Origin: Prevotella sp. UBA3288
GTDB lineage: Bacteria; Bacteroidota; Bacteroidia; Bacteroidales; Bacteroidaceae
DNA length: 29,769 bases
Assembly (NCBI GenBank): GCA_002361655.1
Contig: DETM01000003.1
Location: 1 to 29,769 of the forward strand
Reading direction: 5' to 3'
This document shows, in pieces, positions 1 through 8,314 of the stretch. The notes under the pieces were generated by a model. The model saw only the letters and a list, made by a program, of their open reading frames with translations, ran no database searches and was not told the DNA's origin. Made by a program: the position numbers and the translations under genes. Each line of letters opens with the position of its first letter. Position 1 is the first letter of the stretch.

Positions 1-414
1 GAAACGAAACTGCTGAATGAGCAGTTGAAGGCAATAAAGCCCTCACCTGTTTCGTCAGCCCCGGCAGATCTGACTCTAACCGGGACAACCAATGAGACCG
101 TCACGCTTCAGGTCTCTGACCTCTTATATATAGAGGCCGTAGGTAACTACGTGAAGGTCTATCACCTTCGTGACGGGGCTGTCCGTGCCGACATGCTCCG
201 CGCCACTTCCAAACAGATAGAAGAAGAGTTGCGTGACTATCCCATAATTGTCCGCTGTCACCGCGCCTTCCTCGTCAATCTCGCTCAAATAGATCAAGTG
301 ATTTACAAATCAGGAAGCATGCAACTCGTCATGAAGCATTGCCCCGAAAGCATTCCTGTTTCGAGAAGCAAAATCTCGCTCATCAAGGAGGCAATCCTTA
401 AAAACTCCAAGTGA
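1..414 (+). CDS. LytTR-type DNA-binding regulator, C-terminal part (5' end outside window)
   Basis: The reading frame is open from the first base, so the TTG at 25 is not needed as a start and the gene very probably begins upstream. The visible protein has a short charged linker (ETKLLNEQLK) and then a complete LytTR DNA-binding domain of about 100 residues. Family hallmarks include 'DLLYIEAVGNYVKVY' in the first beta strands and 'VRCHRAFLVN' near the recognition region. LytTR domains bind direct repeats in promoters and are the output domains of response regulators or of membrane proteins in Bacteroidota. The helical linker would suit either a receiver or a membrane-sensor N-terminus, and the window does not show which. 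The gene converges on the large minus-strand gene that ends at 467, with a hairpin between them. Confidence 0.88.
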   Translation, partial: ETKLLNEQLKAIKPSPVSSAPADLTLTGTTNETVTLQVSDLLYIEAVGNYVKVYHLRDGAVRADMLRATSKQIEEELRDYPIIVRCHRAFLVNLAQIDQVIYKSGSMQLVMKHCPESIPVSRSKISLIKEAILKNSK

Positions 415-439
415 TTTTCCTTGATTTACTTGTAGCATC

Positions 440-471
440 TGTAGCAGTTGTATATGCTACAAACTGCTACA
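440..471. terminator. Hairpin between convergent genes, overlapping a stop codon
   Basis: The 10-base arm TGTAGCAGTT (440-449) is matched by AACTGCTACA (462-471), with a further GTA/TAC pairing around one bulged base. It lies between the LytTR gene (ending 414) and the minus-strand gene whose TAG stop is at 467-469, so one arm includes that stop. The position suits a two-way terminator, but neither side has a clean T-run. Termination is therefore inferred from position and stem strength. Confidence 0.45.
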
Positions 472-3400
472 TCGTATTCTTCCGCTCTATTAGCACCACG
501 CCGGTCTGTTTCTTGCCGTCCATCATGATTTTGAGAGGGCGTCGGAACCGGACATGGCGTACATGCTCCGTCTCGTCGACGGCCGGCATAGCATCGAGAA
601 TGTCCTTCTGGAAGATGCCGTCGCCGGTATAGGTGTTGATGGTGAAGTAGCCCACGCCGAACGAAGTGAGGTTTTGGAAGAAATGAGTGCCCTGAGAGGG
701 GTCGACATGGTAGTTCTTCAGACCGACCTCGACAATGACGCGGGCGGCCGAGATGTGTGGCCACTTGACGGGGATGCCCAGCCAATAGTCGCTGCTGCCC
801 CAGCGTCCCGGCCCTATGAGGATATAGGAGGAATGACTCTCCCCATGAGTCTCCCCCGCCCCATCCGGTGAGGGGTGATTGTAGTCACCGTTGAGAAAGC
901 GCTGGTTGATCTCTTCTATCTCGCGGGCTATCTGAGGATTGTTGGCGGCCGTGAAGTCTTCGTCCATCTTGACATAGACCACGTCGACGACATCCTCGGA
1001 GATGCCGTGGCCGAGAGAGTTGTGAGAGCGCAGCAGGCATTGCTCGTCGGGAATCTGCTGCAGGTCTTCATCGAGCACCTGCTTGGAGTCGACTATGGGA
1101 CGAATCTGGAGAAGGTAGAAGTCGCCGGTCTTGTCGTTGTTCAGGTTGCAGGCGAACTCGATCTCCACGGGACGTTTCATCTCGTCGGCACCCAGTTTCT
1201 GTGAGAGTTGGAGCAGTTCTGGCAAGGGGAAGATGCCCTGCTGCAGCACGCCACAGAACGAAATAATCTTACGACCACCCTCGTAGATGCCGTCGCGGAT
1301 CACCTGGTCCACCGGGTCGTAGGTGGAGGCGATATAAGTGAGCGAGCCGTCCTGGTCGGCCTGCTTTACGCGTACCTTTTTTATATTAAAGCCGTCGTCG
1401 ACCTTGAAGTCGTCGCCCACATGACTCATGTCGAGGGCATAGAAGCGGGTCTGCGTGTCGCGGAGGGCCGTCTCCATCTCGCTGGTCTGCAGAATCTGAT
1501 GAGGGTGATAGGGCGAGACGCGCAGTGTCTGTCCGCCGTCGACGATGTATTTGCCCAGTCCGAGTGCCAGGCTGGCGATGCCCTCCTCGGCTTTCTCGTC
1601 GCCGATGGGGTAGTAGTTGAGCGAGCGCAGCACCCCGGAGAAGGTGGGATAGTAGAGGTCGCCATAGCGTTCGCCCACCACCTCTTGCAGGATGACGGCC
1701 ATCTTCTCCTGGTCGATGACGTTCTGTGTGGCCGTCATGTAGGCCTTCGAGTCGCGGTAGTAGACCGAGGCATAGACGCTCTTGATGGCACAGGCCAGCA
1801 TGCGCAGCATCTCATATTTGTCGTCGAGCCAGGGAATCATATAGGTGCTGTAGATGCCGGCGAAGGGCTGGTAGTGGCTGTCTTCGAGCAGCGACGACGA
1901 TCGCACGGCGATGGGGGTCTTGATGGCCTCGAAGAAGGTGAAGAAGTCGGCAATCAGCGTGTCGGGCAACTGCGCCTTGAGGAAATGCTGCAGGATGACC
2001 TCGTCGGGAGCATCGCTGAGGGCGATGGACCAGAGGTTGTTCTTGTCCATGAACTCGTCGAAGAAGTCGGTGCAGAGCGCCACCGTCTTCGGTATCTGCA
2101 CGGTGGCGTTCTCGTACTGGTTGAGTTCGGGGTGGCGTTTGATGATGTTGTCCAGGAAGGCCAGTCCTCGGCCCTTGCCGCCCAGCGAGCCTTCGCCGAT
2201 GCGGGCGAAATGGGCATAGCGGTCGAACTTCAGCCGGTCGAAGACGGCCACCACGCCGATGTTCTTCATGCGGCGGTATTGCACGATAGCATCGAAGATG
2301 ATCTGGCGGTGGGCATCGACATCCTGCAGTTTGTGCCAGGTGACGTGCTTGAGGAACTGGCTGACGGGGAAGATGGCACGTGCACAGAGCCAGCGGCTCA
2401 TGTGGTTGCGGCGGATGTGGTGCATCAGCGAGTCGTGGGGAATCTTGAAGATGTTGTCCTGCAGTTCCTTCAGCGACGACACACGGGCCACCTCTTCCTT
2501 CGTGTTCGGGTCGCGGAACACGAAGTCGCCGAAGCCGAGGTGCTCCTCAATCATGTTGCGCAGGTCGACATTGAACTTCTTCGAGTTCTTGTCGAGAAAA
2601 TCAAAACCTTCGGCCCACGCCTTCTCGCGGTTCTGCACCTCGCTGCTCTCCAGGATAAGCGGTACGTACTCGTCGCGGCGGCGAATTTCGCGCAGCAGTT
2701 TCAGTCCTGCCTCAGGGTCGCCCTCCTCTACGTGGCTCAGACGGCCCACGGGTGTCTCCATCGGGAATCGGGTGTCGCTGATGACGCCGAGGGTATTTTC
2801 ATGATACTTCTCGTAGATACGCATCGCCTCCTCGTAGTTGGTGGCCAGCACCACCTTCGGACGGCCACGCTTACGCTGTGCGGCGGCATGGGGGTTGAGG
2901 GCCTCGGTAGAGAAGCGCTTGCTCTGCTGCAGGATGTAGTTGTAGAGGTTGGGCAGCACCGACGAGTAGAAGCGGATATTGTCCTCTACGAGCAGAATCA
3001 TCTGCACGCCGGCCTCCTCCATGTCGTGCTCGATGTTCATGCGGTCCTCTATCAGTTTGATGATGGAGAGGATGAGGTTGGTGTTGCCCAGCCAGCAGAA
3101 CACATAGTCGAAGATCGACATATCCTCGTTCTGCATACGCTTAGTGATACCATGCGAGAATGGCGTCAGCACCACACAGGGGATGTCGGGATTCAACTGT
3201 TTCACCTCTCGAGCCACGGTGAAGGCATCGTTGTCGGCCGTGCCGGGCATACAGATCACCAGGTCGATGTCGGTGTTCTGCAGCACGTGGTTGGCCTCTT
3301 CTATCGTCGACACCTGAGTGAAGGTGGGCGGATAGCGCAAGCCCAGTTCCATATACTCGTCGAAGATCTTCTCGTCCACCCGTCCGTCGTCTTCCAGCAT

Positions 3401-3517
3401 GAAGGCATCATAGGGGTTGGCCACGATGAGCACGTTGAAGATGCGGCGTGTCATCAGGTTGACGAACGACACGTCTTTCAGATAGAAGGTGTTGAATTCC
3501 TGTGGGATGTTTGCCAT
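467..3517 (-). CDS. Double receiver-like / PPDK-type ATP-binding fusion protein (PEP/pyruvate-binding domain family)
   Basis: This 1016-aa cytoplasmic protein shows no signal peptide. Residues ~24-160 form a receiver-like fold lacking the phosphoacceptor Asp (it reads DLVICMP). Residues ~172-330 form a second receiver that keeps the acidic VEDN, Asp248 (GVISDTRFP), Ser291 and Lys310 (FLDKNS), so it may be phosphorylated. Residues ~435-810 resemble the ATP-binding domain of pyruvate phosphate dikinase and PEP synthase: GEGSLGGKGRGLAFLD, AVRSSSLLEDSHYQPFAG and the closing LLQIRP. The phosphohistidine swivel domain and the PEP/pyruvate barrel of true PpsA or PpdK are absent. A conserved-looking C-terminal part contains ILIGPGRWGSSDYWLGIPVKW. 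The enzymatic role is therefore unknown, and annotation as PEP synthase would be misleading. It starts 21 nt after the GH127 stop, so cotranscription is likely, with AGGAA about 11 nt before the ATG. Residues ~878-896 look like an insertion. Confidence 0.85.
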   Translation of the reverse strand: MANIPQEFNTFYLKDVSFVNLMTRRIFNVLIVANPYDAFMLEDDGRVDEKIFDEYMELGLRYPPTFTQVSTIEEANHVLQNTDIDLVICMPGTADNDAFTVAREVKQLNPDIPCVVLTPFSHGITKRMQNEDMSIFDYVFCWLGNTNLILSIIKLIEDRMNIEHDMEEAGVQMILLVEDNIRFYSSVLPNLYNYILQQSKRFSTEALNPHAAAQRKRGRPKVVLATNYEEAMRIYEKYHENTLGVISDTRFPMETPVGRLSHVEEGDPEAGLKLLREIRRRDEYVPLILESSEVQNREKAWAEGFDFLDKNSKKFNVDLRNMIEEHLGFGDFVFRDPNTKEEVARVSSLKELQDNIFKIPHDSLMHHIRRNHMSRWLCARAIFPVSQFLKHVTWHKLQDVDAHRQIIFDAIVQYRRMKNIGVVAVFDRLKFDRYAHFARIGEGSLGGKGRGLAFLDNIIKRHPELNQYENATVQIPKTVALCTDFFDEFMDKNNLWSIALSDAPDEVILQHFLKAQLPDTLIADFFTFFEAIKTPIAVRSSSLLEDSHYQPFAGIYSTYMIPWLDDKYEMLRMLACAIKSVYASVYYRDSKAYMTATQNVIDQEKMAVILQEVVGERYGDLYYPTFSGVLRSLNYYPIGDEKAEEGIASLALGLGKYIVDGGQTLRVSPYHPHQILQTSEMETALRDTQTRFYALDMSHVGDDFKVDDGFNIKKVRVKQADQDGSLTYIASTYDPVDQVIRDGIYEGGRKIISFCGVLQQGIFPLPELLQLSQKLGADEMKRPVEIEFACNLNNDKTGDFYLLQIRPIVDSKQVLDEDLQQIPDEQCLLRSHNSLGHGISEDVVDVVYVKMDEDFTAANNPQIAREIEEINQRFLNGDYNHPSPDGAGETHGESHSSYILIGPGRWGSSDYWLGIPVKWPHISAARVIVEVGLKNYHVDPSQGTHFFQNLTSFGVGYFTINTYTGDGIFQKDILDAMPAVDETEHVRHVRFRRPLKIMMDGKKQTGVVLIERKNTM

Positions 3518-3538
3518 TGTTATGCTTGTTCCTGTTGT

Positions 3539-6055
3539 TTACTTGATGAGCCGCAGATTGTAGAGGCCCGGGTTCATCGTGCCCTCCGTGGCTGCCAGAC
3601 GCACCACGAACTGTGTCTTGGCCTTTCCCTGGGCATCTTTCTGCAGGGCAGCAGGGATGGGACACTCGATATTGAAGAAGCCATTCTCGGCGTTCTCAAC
3701 CTTAGTGGGGATGACCACGTCGGCAATCTTCTCGCCATCGACCAGCAGGACGGCCTTGCGCCCCTTGTCGAACATCGTGAAGCGGCACATGACCGACAAT
3801 CCCTCGGCGATTCCTTTATTATTAAATAAGGTGTACTGCACATGCCCACCGGGCTGGGCGTCGCGATAACTCTCGCCGTTGTAGTTGCCCTTGCTCGAAT
3901 TCGACGAGTAGTTGTACTCATGGCCGGCCTCGCTCTGCTGCTCGCCGGGCACCACGAAGTCGAGTGTACGGGCGGCCAGTGCCTCGTTGGCGGCTTCGGT
4001 CTGTGCCATCTTGCTGGCGGCGAAGCCCTCGGGTGTCTGCTGGTACCAATAGCAGGAGTAGCGGGCATGGTGAATCTGGTAGAACGGCTGAAGGGTCAGC
4101 GTGGTCCATTTATAGGTGTCGACACCCTGACGGCTGGCATCGATGGTGAAGGTCAGTTTCGAGAGGTCTTGTGGCGTGATGCGGTTCAGCACATCGGTCC
4201 TGCTGCCAATCAGCAACGGAGCCGAGAGCAGATTCTTCGACGTGCCCATCGAACCGGGGGCATGATCCATCCGGCCGGCACCGGCATACTCGTTGCGGAG
4301 GGTTTCGCCGTCTTTCGGCGACACGTTGGCAGCCAGCAGTATCGGACCATACTTGAAAGCGATATAGTCGCTATAGTTGGGACACTCCTCGTAGCGCAAC
4401 TCCATGGGGAGCGCCACCTCGACCACATCGCCCTGTTTCCACTTGCGGTCGATATAGACGAACGACGCCTTGCCGTATTCGGTGGGCGAAGTGGTGACTG
4501 CCTCGCCGTTGACCTTCACCTGGAAGCCTCTGCCGACCCATGCCGGATGGCGTACGGCCAAAGCATAATGGCCCGACTTGCCGATAGTCAGCGTGGTCTT
4601 CGGTTCGAAGGGGAAGCGCGTCTTCTGTGTGACGACGAAGTCGCGGCTGTCCAGGCTGCTGGCCGTGAACAGGTTCACGTAGAGCGTCTTCTTGCCGTCG
4701 TGGGTATAGACGAAATGTCCGTATTTGGAGTGGTTCTCCATGCCGGTGCCCACACAGCACCACATGCCCTGGTTGACTTGCGAATAGATACGATAGCCCT
4801 GCGGGCGCAGTGTGGTGAAGTAGACATAGCCGCCGGTCTTGGGATCCTGTGTGGAAAGGATATGGTTCCACATGGCCTGCTCGTAGAAGTCGACATACTT
4901 GGCATCGCCGGTGCGGTCGCCGATCATTTCCGAGAGTTTCAGCATGTTGTTGGTATTGCACGACTCAGGACCGTCCAGATGGTCGATGTAGCGGTTGCTG
5001 TTGGCCTTGGCCAGGAAATGCTCGCCGACGGAGTTGCCGCCGATGCAGACGGTACGGTTCTCGGCCACATCCTGCCAGAAGTTCTCGGCAGCGGTGATGT
5101 ATTTTCCGTTTTCGCTGGAATTTGTGGAATATCCGGATTTTCCAAGAACTCCGACCTCCCCGATGCGCTCCATACCGATATACTTAGGCACCTGGGTGTT
5201 GGCATGCTTGTTGTCGAGGAAGGTGGGGTTCAGCGTCTGCATCCCGTCGAGCATCGCCTGATGGGTGTAGCGCTTGGCGGCTGTGAGGTATAGTTCGTTG
5301 CCGAAGAGTTGATAGGCGTCAAGCATCAACTCGTTCATACCGCCATGCTCACAATTGAGGAAGCCCTGAAAATCGGCATCAGAGACATTGCTCAACAGGT
5401 TGACGCTCCAGTCGCACAGTTTGCGGAACACCTCTTTGGCTTTCCGGTTGTCACCATAGATATATGCATCACGCAGTCCTGCCAGAATCTTGTGCTGACA
5501 ATAGAACGGCACCCAGCCCCAGTTTTTGCGAATCGCATCGAGGTCACCCTTGTAGAGGTCTTTCCACGACTGGTTGATGGGCTGGCCGCCGATAAAGCCA
5601 TAGAGTCCTTCGGCATTGCCGTCATAGTTCGACTGGCAGTCGGCCATCACGTCGACCATATAGTCGAGGCGTGCCTTCATCTGCTGCTTCATCTCCATAT
5701 CGTGACAGGCAGCATAGCCCAGTGCCAGGGCCGACAGATAGTGTCCGCCGACATGGCCGTCGAGGTTGAAGTTGCCGCTACCCCAATTGGGAAACGACGG
5801 ATGTTTCTGTTCCCACTGATAGTACTTGCTGCCGGGATTGTCGCTTAACCCCGACTGACGCACATAGGGTGTCAGCAGACGGTCTACGTCATACTGCATC
5901 AGCACATGGAAGTTCAGTTCCATGGCTGTCTTCATCGGCCCTTCGAGCAGTGTCACCTGCTCCAGGTCGAAATGCTTCGGATAGAGTTCGCTCTGCGCAA
6001 AAGTCTGCGACGGCATCAGTCCGCCCAACAGAAACGCGATAAGTAGTTTTTTCAT
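3539..6055 (-). CDS. Secreted GH127-family glycosidase (beta-L-arabinofuranosidase type)
   Basis: The 838-aa protein has a signal peptide (residues 1-20, cleavage expected after TFA). It carries the DUF1680/GH127 catalytic region with motifs NFNLDGHVGGHYLSALAL, LNCEHGGMNELM, KHANTQVPKYIGMERI and CIGGNSVGEHF. The family zinc/cysteine site is visible: Glu364 and Cys366 (GPESCNT) and Cys433-Cys434 (MWCCVGTGME), matching the Glu-Cys-Cys-Cys arrangement known from HypBA1, where one of the paired cysteines is the nucleophile. The likely role is release of beta-L-arabinofuranose or a related sugar from plant polysaccharide or glycoprotein in the periplasm or outside. About 150 further C-terminal residues form an extra beta domain. 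Residues ~299-317 look like an insertion in the catalytic domain. No SusC/SusD pair is in view, so the substrate is open. It is the first gene of a probable two-gene operon. Confidence 0.88.
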   Translation of the reverse strand: MKKLLIAFLLGGLMPSQTFAQSELYPKHFDLEQVTLLEGPMKTAMELNFHVLMQYDVDRLLTPYVRQSGLSDNPGSKYYQWEQKHPSFPNWGSGNFNLDGHVGGHYLSALALGYAACHDMEMKQQMKARLDYMVDVMADCQSNYDGNAEGLYGFIGGQPINQSWKDLYKGDLDAIRKNWGWVPFYCQHKILAGLRDAYIYGDNRKAKEVFRKLCDWSVNLLSNVSDADFQGFLNCEHGGMNELMLDAYQLFGNELYLTAAKRYTHQAMLDGMQTLNPTFLDNKHANTQVPKYIGMERIGEVGVLGKSGYSTNSSENGKYITAAENFWQDVAENRTVCIGGNSVGEHFLAKANSNRYIDHLDGPESCNTNNMLKLSEMIGDRTGDAKYVDFYEQAMWNHILSTQDPKTGGYVYFTTLRPQGYRIYSQVNQGMWCCVGTGMENHSKYGHFVYTHDGKKTLYVNLFTASSLDSRDFVVTQKTRFPFEPKTTLTIGKSGHYALAVRHPAWVGRGFQVKVNGEAVTTSPTEYGKASFVYIDRKWKQGDVVEVALPMELRYEECPNYSDYIAFKYGPILLAANVSPKDGETLRNEYAGAGRMDHAPGSMGTSKNLLSAPLLIGSRTDVLNRITPQDLSKLTFTIDASRQGVDTYKWTTLTLQPFYQIHHARYSCYWYQQTPEGFAASKMAQTEAANEALAARTLDFVVPGEQQSEAGHEYNYSSNSSKGNYNGESYRDAQPGGHVQYTLFNNKGIAEGLSVMCRFTMFDKGRKAVLLVDGEKIADVVIPTKVENAENGFFNIECPIPAALQKDAQGKAKTQFVVRLAATEGTMNPGLYNLRLIK

Positions 6056-6233
6056 TGCTTAGAATTATTAATTACTGACTATTGTTGATGGGGCCTATGG
6101 GGCTGGGGCCCACTTCACCTCTTATAATAACGCGAAAAAGTCTTACTTATTACTCGGAGCACCAATTATTTTGCGCAAACCGGGCCTTCCTGAACAAAAT
6201 GCAAGCAAAAGGGAAAGTTTTTTCTCTTTTTCC

Positions 6234-6264
6234 TTGGCGGATTCAAGATTTTTACCTACTTTTG
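6234..6264 (+). promoter_or_regulatory. Candidate gdhA promoter (Bacteroidota -33/-7 type)
   Basis: TACTTTTG at 6257-6264 fits the Bacteroidota -7 consensus TAnnTTTG, and TTGG at 6234-6237 sits about 20 nt upstream, as expected for the -33 element. Transcription would start near 6270 and give a leader of about 100 nt made almost entirely of the 25-nt repeat. Confidence 0.6.
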
Positions 6265-6278
6265 CGGTGTTCTAATAA

Positions 6279-6369
6279 CAATTTGATCTAACAACAATCT
6301 GATTAACTATAAAACAGAGCAATCTGATTAACTTTAAAACAAAACAATTTGATTAACTTTAAAAGATAA
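6279..6369 (+). repeat. 25-nt tandem repeat in the gdhA leader
   Basis: A partial unit (6279-6294) is followed by three 25-nt units at 6295-6319, 6320-6344 and 6345-6369. They share the core CAATYTGATTAACT and an A-rich end, with only a few differences between copies. The array ends five bases before the gdhA ATG and so lies in the predicted 5' untranslated region. Confidence 0.85.
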
Positions 6370-6373
6370 CACT

Positions 6374-7714
6374 ATGGAAGTTGAGAAAATCATGCAAGCC
6401 CTGGAGCGCAAGCATCCGGGCGAGTTAGAGTATCTGCAGGCTGTTCGTGAAGTACTGGAGTCTATCAAGGATGTGTACAACCAGCACCCTGAGTTTGAAA
6501 AAGCCAAGATAGTGGAGCGCATCGTCGAGCCGGAGCGCATCATCACTTTCCGTGTACCCTGGGTCGACGACAAGGGCGAAGTGCAGGTGAACATAGGCTA
6601 CCGTGTGCAGTTCAATAGCGCCATCGGCCCTTACAAGGGCGGTCTGCGCTTCCACCCGTCGGTGAATCTGAGCATCCTGAAATTCCTGGGTTTCGAACAG
6701 ACTTTCAAGAATGCGCTGACCACGCTGCCCATGGGCGGCGGCAAGGGCGGCAGCGACTTTGCCCCCCGTGGCAAGAGCGACGCCGAGATTATGCGCTTCT
6801 GCCAAGCCTTTATGACCGAACTGTACAAGGTGATTGGTCCCGACATGGACGTGCCGGCCGGTGACATCGGCGTTGGTGGCCGTGAGATAGGCTATCTGTT
6901 TGGTATGTACAAGAAACTGACCTCGCAGTTCCACGGTGCCACCCTCACTGGCAAAGGCATCGAATGGGGCGGCAGCATTCTCCGCCCGGAGGCCACCGGC
7001 TATGGTGCCCTTTACTTCGTACACCACATGATGGAGACCCACGGACTCGACATCAAGGGTAAGACGGTGGCTCTCAGCGGCTTCGGCAATGTGGCCTGGG
7101 GTGCCGCCAAGAAGGCTACCGAACTTGGAGCCAAGGTCATTACCATCAGCGGCCCCGACGGCTATATCTACGACCCGGCAGGCCTGGACAGCGAGAAGAT
7201 AGAATACCTGCTGGAACTGCGTGCTTCGGGCAACGATGTCTGTGCACCCTATGCCGAGGAGTTCGACGGTGCCACCTTCTTTGCAGGCAAGAAGCCCTGG
7301 GAGCAGAAGGCCGACATCTATCTGCCCTGTGCCACCCAGAACGAACTGAACGGCGACGATGCCGACAAGATTCTGGCCCAGAAGCCACTGTGCGTGGCCG
7401 AGGTGTCGAACATGGGCTGCACGGCTGAGGCTGTCAACAAGTTCATTGCCGCCGGACAACTGTTCGCTCCCGGCAAGGCTGTCAACGCCGGTGGCGTGGC
7501 TACCTCTGGTCTGGAGATGACTCAGAACTCGATGCGCATCTCATGGACCGGCGAGGAGGTAGACCAGAAGTTGCACCAGATCATGGCCGGCATCCACGAG
7601 CAGTGTGTGAAGTATGGCAAGGAGCCCAACGGCTATGTCAACTATGTGAAGGGTGCCAATGTGGCCGGCTTCATGAAGGTGGCCAAGGCCATGCTGGCGC
7701 AGGGCATCGTATAA
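6374..7714 (+). CDS. gdhA: NADP-type glutamate dehydrogenase
   Basis: The 446-aa length matches the hexameric small-subunit glutamate dehydrogenases, which reversibly convert 2-oxoglutarate, ammonium and NAD(P)H to glutamate in the cytoplasm. The glutamate-binding region GPYKGGLRFHPSV contains Lys88. The signature PMGGGKGGSDF holds the expected catalytic Lys124, and VPAGDIGVGGREIG holds the expected Asp164. The nucleotide-binding domain starts around residue 228 with VALSGFGNVAWGAA. Preference for NADP is inferred from overall similarity to the biosynthetic enzymes and not proven from the binding loop. The ATG at 6374 is the natural N-terminus for the family (MEVEKIMQALERKHPGE). The gene has its own promoter with a repeat-filled leader, and the next gene starts only 42 nt later, so rlpA may be read from the same transcript. 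Confidence 0.96.
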   Translation: MEVEKIMQALERKHPGELEYLQAVREVLESIKDVYNQHPEFEKAKIVERIVEPERIITFRVPWVDDKGEVQVNIGYRVQFNSAIGPYKGGLRFHPSVNLSILKFLGFEQTFKNALTTLPMGGGKGGSDFAPRGKSDAEIMRFCQAFMTELYKVIGPDMDVPAGDIGVGGREIGYLFGMYKKLTSQFHGATLTGKGIEWGGSILRPEATGYGALYFVHHMMETHGLDIKGKTVALSGFGNVAWGAAKKATELGAKVITISGPDGYIYDPAGLDSEKIEYLLELRASGNDVCAPYAEEFDGATFFAGKKPWEQKADIYLPCATQNELNGDDADKILAQKPLCVAEVSNMGCTAEAVNKFIAAGQLFAPGKAVNAGGVATSGLEMTQNSMRISWTGEEVDQKLHQIMAGIHEQCVKYGKEPNGYVNYVKGANVAGFMKVAKAMLAQGIV

Positions 7715-7719
7715 GTGAA

Positions 7720-7870
7720 AAGTGAAGAGTGAAGAGTGAAGAGTGAAGAATGAAGAATGAAGAATAAGAACTTTACTACAGTAGTGTGGGTAAGGCGTAT
7801 CGTCGTGATAGTTGTCCTGCTGTTCCATGCGGCAGCAAATTCTTCACTCTTCACTCTTCACTCTTCACTT
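7720..7870. repeat. Perfect 32-bp inverted repeat made of GTGAAGA heptamers, flanking the rlpA start
   Basis: The left arm (7720-7751) is an array of the heptamer GTGAAGA. The right arm (7839-7870) is its exact reverse complement over 32 bases. The 87-nt loop contains the rlpA ATG at 7757 and the hydrophobic core of its signal peptide. The right arm is coding and is translated as NSSLFTLHSSL. Related GAAGAAT units continue just outside both arms. Confidence 0.9.
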
Positions 7871-8314
7871 TCCTTTTTTCATTCTTCATTCCTTTCAGCG
7901 CAGACCGAGAAGGGCTATGCCTCGTTCTACGGCAAGCAGTTCTCGGGTCTGAAGACAGCCAGCGGCGAACGGCTCAACAACGACAGCCTGACGTGTGCTC
8001 ACCGTACACTGCCGTTCGGCACCTTCCTCAAGGTCACGAACATGTCCAACGACAAGGAAGTCGTCGTACGCGTCAACGACCGGGGGCCGTTTGTCCGTAG
8101 CCGTATCATCGACCTCACACGAAAAGCGGCACACGAACTGGACTTTCTCCAATTCGGTACCGCTAAAGTGTCAATCGAGGTGGTTCATCCCATCCTGCCG
8201 CCACTGGCGCCTCCCAGCCAGTCGCCGCTCATACAGAAGATATGGGAGTTGGCAGAGATAGAGAATATGACCCAATTTCCGACTATCGAGCCTGCTTGGC
8301 TGTCGGAACCGTAA
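7757..8314 (+). CDS. rlpA: RlpA-like double-psi beta-barrel protein, exported
   Basis: The 185-aa protein has an N-terminal hydrophobic stretch (VRRIVVIVVLLFHAAA) followed by a Ser/Leu/His/Phe-rich segment encoded by a DNA repeat. A likely cleavage site is near FLSAQ, about residue 49. Residues ~53-140 form a double-psi beta barrel typical of RlpA: GYASFYGKQFSGLKTASGE, LTCAHRTLPFGTFLKVTN and VRVNDRGPFVRSRIIDLT. The conserved Asp of VNDRGPF and the His of CAHRTLP are present. RlpA proteins bind, and in some species cleave, glycan strands lacking stem peptides at division septa. No SPOR domain is present, so peptidoglycan cleavage is only inferred. The ATG at 7757 is preceded by purine-rich GAAGAATGAAGA, but the start is uncertain because it sits inside the repeat. 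The gene overlaps the convergent lipoprotein gene by 32 nt. Confidence 0.85.
   Translation: MKNKNFTTVVWVRRIVVIVVLLFHAAANSSLFTLHSSLSFFHSSFLSAQTEKGYASFYGKQFSGLKTASGERLNNDSLTCAHRTLPFGTFLKVTNMSNDKEVVVRVNDRGPFVRSRIIDLTRKAAHELDFLQFGTAKVSIEVVHPILPPLAPPSQSPLIQKIWELAEIENMTQFPTIEPAWLSEP

Larger units (their letters stand above)
6056..6373. other. Divergent intergenic region between the GH127 gene and gdhA
   Basis: This 318-nt gap separates two divergently read genes. It holds two 9-mers of a GGGGCC-type repeat (6087-6104), a Bacteroidota-like promoter for gdhA (6234-6264) and three and a half copies of a 25-nt repeat running up to the gdhA start. No good minus-strand CAAAnnTA box (reverse of TAnnTTTG) was found for the GH127 gene. 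No convincing small gene was seen. Confidence 0.7.

Noticed and set aside
1208..3829. An 873-codon plus-strand open frame opposite the receiver/ATP-binding gene
   Set aside because: It is the antisense shadow of a gene with clear domain motifs. Its translation is Val/Asp/His/Leu-rich and shows no family pattern, and GC-ending codons explain the long open frame.
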